Below are positions 35,803-42,522 of a DNA stretch of 64,000 nucleotides, in pieces. Positions within the stretch are counted from its first letter, which is position 1; each line of letters opens with the position of its first letter. The stretch is taken from NCBI RefSeq assembly GCF_022662105.1, contig NZ_JAKMCP010000003.1, positions 248,001-312,000 on the forward strand, in the 5' to 3' direction. Under the pieces are notes generated by a model. That model was not told the DNA's origin. It did no database searches and saw only the letters and a program-made list of their open reading frames with translations. The position numbers were made by a program, and so were the translations under genes. This DNA comes from Aestuariivivens sediminis (GTDB taxonomy: Bacteria > Bacteroidota > Bacteroidia > Flavobacteriales > Flavobacteriaceae).

Positions 35803-35818
35803 TAAATAAATATACTTA
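35803..35818 (-). promoter_or_regulatory. Regulon site 2 upstream of the nitrate reductase
   Basis: TAAATA-AATA-TACTTA differs from the palindrome by one base in the left half. It begins 22 bases from the start of site 1, two helical turns, so two dimers could bind on the same DNA face. Confidence 0.45.
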
Positions 35819-35935
35819 TTTAGTCAATTAATGTAGAATTGATAATTAACAAAATATCAATTTAATAATCTGTCAAAATAAAAGGATTAAATCGTAGGTT
35901 TTATAAGAACTGTATTAACAAATTGATGTCAAAAT

Positions 35936-36601
35936 TTAAACAAGATTATATTCCTTAGCCTTTTCGGTAAGCTCTTTAAGGTTTTTCACATCCAATTTTT
36001 TCATCAAATTAAAACGGTGTACTTCTGCTGTTCTCTTACTTATGCTTAATTCTTCAGCAATATCCTTATTATTTTTTAATTGAAGGACGAGTTCTAATAT
36101 TTGCTTTTCTCGTTTAGTAAGGTGAAATGGTATTTCTATGGACTCTTTTTTTAATACCGTTTCCCTATTCACATTGCCATTTACAAAATTGTTCATGATA
36201 ATTGAAGATACGTCACCGGTGAAGTATTTCCCTCCAGTGGCTACGGTGGTTAACGCTTTTAAAAATTCTTCTTTACTTGCACCTTTCAATAAATAGCCAT
36301 CCGCTCCCGCCTGAATGGCCTGGACGACATATTCTTCAGAATCATGCATCGAAAGTACTAGCGTTTTCACATCACTGTAGTTCATACTGACCTCTCTAAC
36401 AACTTCAATACCATTTAATTCCGGCATACGGATATCAACGACCAAAACATCAGGCTTATTGAATTTAACAACTTCCAAAGCCTCCCTTCCGTTTGACGCT
36501 TCATCTAATACCACAACTCCCGTTTGATCCTCCAAAAGAGCTTTGATGCCATCCCTGACTAATACATGGTCGTCTGCAAGAACTACATTTATAACACTCA
36601 T
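35936..36601 (-). CDS. NarL/LuxR-family response regulator
   Basis: A protein of 221 residues. The receiver domain (1-120) has the acidic pair Asp10/Asp11, the phospho-acceptor Asp56 in LVVDIRMPELNG and the lysine in LLKGASKEE. A linker leads to a LuxR-type HTH (about 155-215) with LTKREKQILELV and ISKRTAEVHRFNLMKKL. It is encoded 51 bases after the sensor kinase, and the pair closes the nirBD operon. It probably regulates nitrate genes; the TACTTAT unit in the regulon sites also resembles the NarL heptamer, so it is the second candidate for binding them. Confidence 0.92.
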   Translation of the reverse strand: MSVINVVLADDHVLVRDGIKALLEDQTGVVVLDEASNGREALEVVKFNKPDVLVVDIRMPELNGIEVVREVSMNYSDVKTLVLSMHDSEEYVVQAIQAGADGYLLKGASKEEFLKALTTVATGGKYFTGDVSSIIMNNFVNGNVNRETVLKKESIEIPFHLTKREKQILELVLQLKNNKDIAEELSISKRTAEVHRFNLMKKLDVKNLKELTEKAKEYNLV

Positions 36602-36652
36602 AATTTTTTAATTAACACAAAACTAGTGAATTTCAAGTTATACCACGTATTT

Positions 36653-38464
36653 CTATATCGGAATATTTAAGGTCACCCGAGTACCTTTACCCGGTTCAGA
36701 GTTTAAAAATAAACGGCCGTCAATATAGGTAATACGTTCCCGCATAAAGGTCATTCCCATACCCCCGTCTCCATTTTTTACATGCTTTACTTTCTCCGGA
36801 TCAAACCCCTTTCCATTATCATCTATAACTATACTTAAAATATTTTCGCTACTGGTCAATGATACCAGTATATGCGTTGAATCTGCATATTTGATGGCAT
36901 TATTGATGGCTTCCTGGGTAATTCTGTAAATATTAATCTCGGTTAAGGAGTCCATACGTCGGTTAAAATTTGTCTTATTGTAAAATACAATCTCCTTTCC
37001 CGTAAGTCTGGACAGTTCTTTTGTTAATTTGGTAATGGCCGGTACAATGCCGTGATCGGTCAATTCGGGAGGTGTCAAATTAAACGTTGCGGTTCTTACA
37101 CCTTTAATGATATTTGCGGTTAGTTCTTTTAAATGTTCTATTTTGGAAGCGGTCTTTTCTACATCTGAAATATCAATGCTTTCAAGGTTATACTTTAAAC
37201 CCGTTAACATTTGACCAATGCCGTCGTGAACATCCTTAGCAATCCGATTCTGTTCTTTTTCTTGGTTTTCAATAATCTTACCGGATATAATCTTTTGCTG
37301 ACTCATTTTCTCCTCAAAACTGGCCTTTGTCAATCGTTCAATTTCAAGTTGGGCTTCTTTCCGTTTCGTGATTTCTGAAGCAATAATGAGTAATTCTGAA
37401 GCATCATCGGTATAGGTAAACGGAATGATGGCCATTTCTAGCCATATAGGTTCATTGTCTTTAGTCGTGGCCTTTACTTCCCCTTGCCATCCCGTCTTTC
37501 TATGTTTCGTAATGACTTCATCTATAAAGGCGCGTTCGTTTTCGTGGACCGATAGAATTTCTGAAAAACTGGCACTGGCTTTAAATCTGTTGAACTTAAA
37601 TAACCTTGAAAATCTATTTCCCATATGAACCACTCTTCCCTCGGACGTGATTCGTCCAAACAAAAGCGTTTCGTCCATGGCATGGCTTAAGGCACGAAGT
37701 TCTTTTATCGATTTCTCTTTGGCTGCGCTCAGTACATCGGCATCATAGGCCATTTTTTTTGCTCTTTTTTCCGCCGTCAATAATTCTGCCAAGGTTTGTT
37801 TAACACTTTTAGCCGTTGGCCAAAAAATAAAAAGGAATTCAAAAAGTAGGATTAACAGGGTCAAGGTTGTTAGTAACAGCTCCAGGTTCCTCAGCCAATT
37901 TACCTTCTCATCGGCTTCAAGGTCATATTGATTGACAATTTGATCCATCAGCGACAAAAAGTTACCTTCGGTGCTTTTTATTTTATTGATATCTGCTAAA
38001 TACGCATTTAATGGCAGTGGTGGTTTATTTTCTACAGCATCTATAAGGTGTTGGGACGCTTCACTCATAATGTTGAATGACACATTAAGTCTTTTAAATA
38101 AATTGGAAACAACCTTACTATTGTCGCCCGGTACGCCCAAACTATCATTACCGGTTTGAAGTGCCACATGTGAGGTCCTCCAGAGCGTCAAGGTCTCTTT
38201 TATGCTATCCTTTATACTGGATATTTTATTTAAATCCTCCTCTGCCGCAAGGGAAACAACATCCTTTGTTAATTTCTGACTTAGCATGCGTTGTCTTCCG
38301 GCTACATTAATAACCGTTGAATCACTCTGCTGGTCCCTCAGGTGTTTTCTGATTAATATTTGACTAAGGACTACCGATAAGGCAATGGTACTTAGGGCAA
38401 TAATGTATAAACGGCTTAACTTATCAAAGGTTCGCTGATCTAAAGAACTCCCACTTTTACTCAT
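36653..38464 (-). CDS. NarX-like sensor histidine kinase with PilJ-type nitrate box
   Basis: A kinase of 603 residues. TM1 is at about 19-38 and TM2 at 194-215, enclosing a helical periplasmic domain. Just after TM1, residues 52-65 (INVAGRQRMLSQKL) resemble the P-box of NarX/NarQ, whose arginine binds nitrate, and the PilJ sensor family. A coiled region, a PAS domain (about 265-375), a HisKA_3 dimer domain with phospho-acceptor His413 in KDVHDGIGQM, and a HATPase domain follow (DDNGKGFDPE, GMGMTFMRERI). It should sense nitrate or nitrite outside the inner membrane and phosphorylate the adjacent NarL-like regulator. Confidence 0.9.
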   Translation of the reverse strand: MSKSGSSLDQRTFDKLSRLYIIALSTIALSVVLSQILIRKHLRDQQSDSTVINVAGRQRMLSQKLTKDVVSLAAEEDLNKISSIKDSIKETLTLWRTSHVALQTGNDSLGVPGDNSKVVSNLFKRLNVSFNIMSEASQHLIDAVENKPPLPLNAYLADINKIKSTEGNFLSLMDQIVNQYDLEADEKVNWLRNLELLLTTLTLLILLFEFLFIFWPTAKSVKQTLAELLTAEKRAKKMAYDADVLSAAKEKSIKELRALSHAMDETLLFGRITSEGRVVHMGNRFSRLFKFNRFKASASFSEILSVHENERAFIDEVITKHRKTGWQGEVKATTKDNEPIWLEMAIIPFTYTDDASELLIIASEITKRKEAQLEIERLTKASFEEKMSQQKIISGKIIENQEKEQNRIAKDVHDGIGQMLTGLKYNLESIDISDVEKTASKIEHLKELTANIIKGVRTATFNLTPPELTDHGIVPAITKLTKELSRLTGKEIVFYNKTNFNRRMDSLTEINIYRITQEAINNAIKYADSTHILVSLTSSENILSIVIDDNGKGFDPEKVKHVKNGDGGMGMTFMRERITYIDGRLFLNSEPGKGTRVTLNIPI

Positions 38465-38474
38465 GGTTTTGCAA

Positions 38475-39059
38475 TTATGCTAAGGCCTGCTTTATAAGAG
38501 CAAGATCCTTTTTTGAAAAATTAAGCTTCAAAGCTGCTGCATGCCCTTCATTCGACATTTTATTCCAGGTTTTCCTTAAAATATCTATGATCTTTTCGTC
38601 TTCATGTTTGGCAGCAAACTCTTCAAAGTAGTACTCAAGAAACACCAAGCAAATAACATCTTCTAAAGCCTGGCTTTCTTCATCCTTTTTTATTAGTTTT
38701 TTGTTGATTAAAAAGACAACGCGATCAACAAATGAATCGTCGTAACCCACTTTCTTTAAAATTTCAGCAGTCAAGTTACCGTGCATTTTCTTTAGGGTTT
38801 CACGCCATTTTAAATATCCAATCCTATCCATGGGGTATTCATTTCTGGCTATCTTCCAGCGACAGATATGTTGTGCCCGTGCGGCTATCTGAAGGGCTTC
38901 AGAAGCTTCAGGCCTAAATTGCAGTAGTCTTTGTGTCATACGCTGTGAGTACAGCAACTCCTTCGAATAGGTTATCCCTTGAACCTGGTAGGTATTTATA
39001 TCTTCCGCATTTTTTTGATCAATTAAAATAATGGCTTTTTCAAATCGTGTCGGTTCCAT
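38475..39059 (-). CDS. DUF4202 protein
   Basis: A soluble, mostly helical protein of 194 residues. The DUF4202 signature is clear: ARAQHICRWKIARNEYPMD followed by RIGYLKWRETLKKMH, and later EDVICLVFLEYYFEEF. The histidine/aspartate spacing resembles HD-domain proteins, which hints at a metal site, but no activity is known. The gene lies between nirD and the sensor kinase with gaps of 20 and 10 bases. A function in nitrite reduction or its control is therefore likely but unproved. Confidence 0.88.
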   Translation of the reverse strand: MEPTRFEKAIILIDQKNAEDINTYQVQGITYSKELLYSQRMTQRLLQFRPEASEALQIAARAQHICRWKIARNEYPMDRIGYLKWRETLKKMHGNLTAEILKKVGYDDSFVDRVVFLINKKLIKKDEESQALEDVICLVFLEYYFEEFAAKHEDEKIIDILRKTWNKMSNEGHAAALKLNFSKKDLALIKQALA

Positions 39060-39079
39060 AATACTGGCATTGGTTTAAA

Positions 39080-39457
39080 TTAATCTATAAAGCCAATATA
39101 CACATTTCCATCTTTTATTTTAACGGGGTAGGTTGCTATTTTGAGATCATCACCTCCTAATTGTGAACCGTCCTCTAGTGAAAAATTCTTTTTATGCATA
39201 GGACATGCTACTTTGGGTATCCCATTTTTATCACCAATCATTCCAAGGGACAATACCATTTCCATTTTATGCGGGCATACATTTTGGCAGGCATACCATT
39301 TCGAAATCCGTGCAAAATTATAAACCGCTATTTGCTTGGTTTTATATTTTATACAAGCACCACTGTTTTCCGGAAAATCCTCTGTGACACCTACCTTGAA
39401 CCATGTTTTTACACACGCTTCGGTTACTGTTTGATATTGATTTAATATGTGTTGCAT
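39080..39457 (-). CDS. nirD: Nitrite reductase small subunit NirD (Rieske type)
   Basis: NirD (125 aa) is a Rieske-like partner of NirB. The [2Fe-2S] ligand pattern C-P-H and C-P-M-H is present (ACQNVCPHKMEMV and VACPMHKKNFSLEDG), so a cluster can bind; NirD proteins of some bacteria lack these residues. It starts 22 bases after nirB. Cytoplasmic. Confidence 0.94.
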   Translation of the reverse strand: MQHILNQYQTVTEACVKTWFKVGVTEDFPENSGACIKYKTKQIAVYNFARISKWYACQNVCPHKMEMVLSLGMIGDKNGIPKVACPMHKKNFSLEDGSQLGGDDLKIATYPVKIKDGNVYIGFID

Positions 39458-39479
39458 CCTAAGTTTTATAAAATATTAA

Positions 39480-41999
39480 TTAGCTCCAAGCCTTTGGCAT
39501 TTTTTGATCTCTCATGGGTACAAAGACCAAATTGTCGTCGGTATCATCCGAGTTGACAAAATGTTTAAATCGTTCACTCATATCTGGATCTTCTATGGCT
39601 TGTTTCCACTCACATTCATATTTATTGATCAGTCCTTGCATTTCCAATTCCAAGTCCTCAGCAATCCCTAAAGAATCTTCCATTATAACTTGTTTTAAAT
39701 AATCTATTCCACCTTCCAATTTATCCAACCAAGGTGCCGTTCGCACCAATGGTCCTGCCGTTCTTATATAGTACATTAAAAATCGATCGAGATATTTTAT
39801 GGCTGTTTCATCATCCAATTGTTCAGCAAATAAAATGGCGTGTTTCGGTGTTGCCCCTCCGTTACCACAGACATAGAGGTTCCATCCTCCCTCAACAGCA
39901 ATCAATCCAAAATCTTTTCCCCTTGCTTCAGCACATTCCCTGATACAGCCAGACACTCCTCCTTTTAACTTATGAGGCGATCGTAATCCTTTATAACGAT
40001 TTTCTATTTCAATAGCAAAAGTTACGCTTTCATGCATTCCATAGCGACACCATGTTGATCCCACACAACTCTTTACAGTTCGTAAGGACTTCCCATAGGC
40101 GTGACCACTTTCAAATCCGGCATCAATCAAATCTTTCCAAATAACGGGTAATTCATGTAATTGGGCTCCAAACAGGTCCACGCGCTGTCCACCAGTTATT
40201 TTTGTATAGAGATTAAATTTCTTAGCCACCTGTCCAATAGCGATCAATTTGTCCGGTGTAATCTCACCACCAGGAACTCTGGGTACAACGGAATAAGTTC
40301 CATTTCGCTGAATATTGGCTAAAAATCTATCATTTGTATCTTGAATGGCCACCTGGCGGTTTGGCGTTTCCATATGGATGCTGGCATAAATGGAAGCTAT
40401 TACAGGTTTACATACTTCACATCCATGACCTTCACCAAATAAATTAAGTGCCTCATCATAATCCTTTACTTTATTTATTTTTATGAGATCATAAAGTTCC
40501 TGCCTGTTAAAGTTAAAATGTTCACATACGGTTTCCTTAATCTCCTTTCCCTGGGATTTTAGGGTTTCGTTTACGAGATCGACTACCATGGGTTTACATC
40601 CACCACAACCAGTTGTGGCTTTGGTAATGCTAATAACTTCTGCTAGATGATTACATCCTCCTTCCGTTATCGAACTGCAAATACTTCCTTTAGTAACGCT
40701 TTCGCATGAACACACTTGAGCAACATCCGGAATATCCATCACATTACCAAAGTTAGACCCGTTTGCTCCTCGACCACCAATGATCAGTTCTTCTGCCTCT
40801 TCAGGAATTGGTAAACCATTTAAATAGATTTGATGGAGCATATTATAGTCGGAGGCATCGCCAATTAAAATTCCACCGAGTAAGGATTTTCCATCATGAC
40901 TTATATTTATCCGTTTGTACAAATTTTTTGTTTTATTTTCATAAACAATGGAGTATCCCTTGTCTACGGGCATAAATGGCTGCCCATAACTGGCCACATC
41001 GACACCAATCAATTTTAATTTAGTTGACATATCGATATCATCCTTCATCAATACCTCTGTATTTCCCAAAATTTGGTTTACAGCTACTTCCGCCATATCA
41101 TAGCCTGGAGCTACTAAACCATAAATCATATGATTAAATAAGGCGACTTCTCCAATAGCATAAATTTCTGGGTCGGATGTTTGCATACCATTGTTCACTA
41201 CTATTCCACCTCGTACACCCATTTCCAAATGACAGGTCTTACCCAATTCGTCACGCGGACGAATACCGGCAGATACTACGAGCATATCCACATCTAAATT
41301 ATCATATTCCCCAAACTGCATACCAGTAATCACATCATCACCCAGTATTTTATTGGTGGCCTTTGACAAGTGTACATGGATTCCCAAAGATTCAATCTTT
41401 TCCTGTAACACCTTACTGCCTCGCGTGTCTAATTGTCTGGGCATCAATTTGGGCGCGAATTCCACCACATGGGGTTCAAAACCCATGTCTAAAACTGCTT
41501 TAGCGGCTTCCAATCCCAACAAACCACCGCCAAGAACGGCTGCTTTTATGGTCCTGTCAGTCTTAGATTTTAAGTCCTCGGCATAGTCCAACATAGCCTC
41601 CAAATCTTCAATCGTCCGGTACACAAAAACACCCTTTTTTTCAATACCGTCAACATTCGGAACAAAAGGTGCAGATCCTGTGGCTAAAACCAAATAATCA
41701 TATTTATAATGCAAATCATTAGATGTTGTAATCTTATTTGATGCCCGATGAATATCTGTAACACGTTCATTAGACCTCAATTGAATACCATGTGATTCAT
41801 ACCAGGATCTCGGTGCCATTTCCAAGGCTTCGGCATCTTGATTTTGGAAATATTCACTTAAATGCACGCGATCGTATGCTGGCCTGGGCTCCTCTCCAAA
41901 AACCATAAGTTCAAAACCCTTGGCTAATGGATTTGCCACAAACTTTTCACAAAATTTATAACCAACCATGCCATTACCCACAATGATTATTCTTTTCAT
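39480..41999 (-). CDS. nirB: NADH-dependent nitrite reductase large subunit NirB
   Basis: NirB (839 aa) reduces nitrite to ammonium with six electrons. The order is standard: FAD/NADH domain (IIVGNGMVGYKFCEKF, AAVLGGGLLGLEAAKA, AIGEVALF), two BFD-like [2Fe-2S] regions (VCSCESVTKGSIC, GCGGCKPMV, then EGHGCEVCKP), the ferredoxin-like half-domain, and the siroheme-[4Fe-4S] centre with C-x5-C (SCVGSTWC) and C-x3-C (GCIRECAEARG). It heads the nirB-nirD-DUF4202-sensor-regulator operon. A perfect regulon palindrome lies about 115 bases upstream. Confidence 0.97.
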   Translation of the reverse strand: MKRIIIVGNGMVGYKFCEKFVANPLAKGFELMVFGEEPRPAYDRVHLSEYFQNQDAEALEMAPRSWYESHGIQLRSNERVTDIHRASNKITTSNDLHYKYDYLVLATGSAPFVPNVDGIEKKGVFVYRTIEDLEAMLDYAEDLKSKTDRTIKAAVLGGGLLGLEAAKAVLDMGFEPHVVEFAPKLMPRQLDTRGSKVLQEKIESLGIHVHLSKATNKILGDDVITGMQFGEYDNLDVDMLVVSAGIRPRDELGKTCHLEMGVRGGIVVNNGMQTSDPEIYAIGEVALFNHMIYGLVAPGYDMAEVAVNQILGNTEVLMKDDIDMSTKLKLIGVDVASYGQPFMPVDKGYSIVYENKTKNLYKRINISHDGKSLLGGILIGDASDYNMLHQIYLNGLPIPEEAEELIIGGRGANGSNFGNVMDIPDVAQVCSCESVTKGSICSSITEGGCNHLAEVISITKATTGCGGCKPMVVDLVNETLKSQGKEIKETVCEHFNFNRQELYDLIKINKVKDYDEALNLFGEGHGCEVCKPVIASIYASIHMETPNRQVAIQDTNDRFLANIQRNGTYSVVPRVPGGEITPDKLIAIGQVAKKFNLYTKITGGQRVDLFGAQLHELPVIWKDLIDAGFESGHAYGKSLRTVKSCVGSTWCRYGMHESVTFAIEIENRYKGLRSPHKLKGGVSGCIRECAEARGKDFGLIAVEGGWNLYVCGNGGATPKHAILFAEQLDDETAIKYLDRFLMYYIRTAGPLVRTAPWLDKLEGGIDYLKQVIMEDSLGIAEDLELEMQGLINKYECEWKQAIEDPDMSERFKHFVNSDDTDDNLVFVPMRDQKMPKAWS

Positions 42000-42107
42000 C
42001 AGATACTATTTTATTTATACATTATAATTAATATCATGGATTATTCGTATGTCATTAGTATCCATCAAATATCTTTGATCATGTTACTAACTACGTATTT
42101 TTAAAAT

Positions 42108-42115
42108 CAAAAATA
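42108..42115 (-). promoter_or_regulatory. -7 promoter element of nirB
   Basis: Minus-strand TATTTTTG fits TAnnTTTG. It predicts a start near 42101 and a leader of about 100 bases. No -33 TTG is seen, because the operator fills that region. Confidence 0.45.
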
Positions 42116-42129
42116 AGTATTTTTACTTA
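42114..42129 (-). promoter_or_regulatory. Regulon palindrome at nirB
   Basis: TAAGTA-TTTT-TACTTA is perfect. Its last two bases double as the TA of the -7 element, so a bound protein would sit in the promoter spacer. Confidence 0.72.
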
Positions 42130-42522
42130 ATTTAATACGTAAATCATTAAATTTTTATCAAAACTGGACATTATTAAAGATTTCGTAAAAGGAGATACAT
42201 TTTTTTACTAAGAAGGCAAAATTCGAACGTTCGCATTAAGAAAGTAAAAACGTTTAAGGATAACCGTTTTCATTGCGCAGTAACCGGACAAAAAGAATAT
42301 TGAAATCCTTAAAAATGTTTACCGACTGCAAAGACCAATTTATCTAATGGTTATAAATTGACAAACGGACTCACGACCCACTCGTACAGCCATTCCCAAA
42401 AAACAATATAACATGCTTATAAGGACTTGATTCGATTTAAGGAAAATTAACAGATTATTCTTGGTCAGAACCCTATAAAGACAACTCCTACTCTACCCAT
42501 TGGAACAGGTATAATGAACTTC

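Larger units (their letters stand above)
35373..35935. other. 563-base region upstream of the nitrate reductase
   Basis: The region holds two regulon sites (35781-35796, 35803-35818) and several exact TAnnTTTG matches on the minus strand (35492-35499, 35528-35535, 35729-35736, 35775-35782). TTAACCAT at 35567-35574 is repeated in inverted form at 35620-35627, and AATTGATA (35837-35844) pairs with TATCAATT (35855-35862) just after the response-regulator stop. I see no protein gene. If the promoter next to the regulon site is used, the mRNA leader would be nearly 400 bases. Confidence 0.5.
42092..42141 (-). repeat. Outer inverted repeat around the nirB operator
   Basis: TACGTATT at 42092-42099 is mirrored by AATACGTA at 42134-42141, enclosing the central palindrome almost symmetrically. 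TACGTA is also the variant half-site seen at the nitrate reductase, so these may be extra low-affinity sites. Confidence 0.5.
42000..42522. other. 523-base region between nirB and the YdeP-like gene
   Basis: It holds the nirB promoter with its regulon palindrome (42108-42129) and the outer TACGTATT/AATACGTA repeat. From 42160 to 42522 I see AT-rich sequence only, with no convincing gene or terminator for the upstream ydeP-like gene. Confidence 0.5.
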
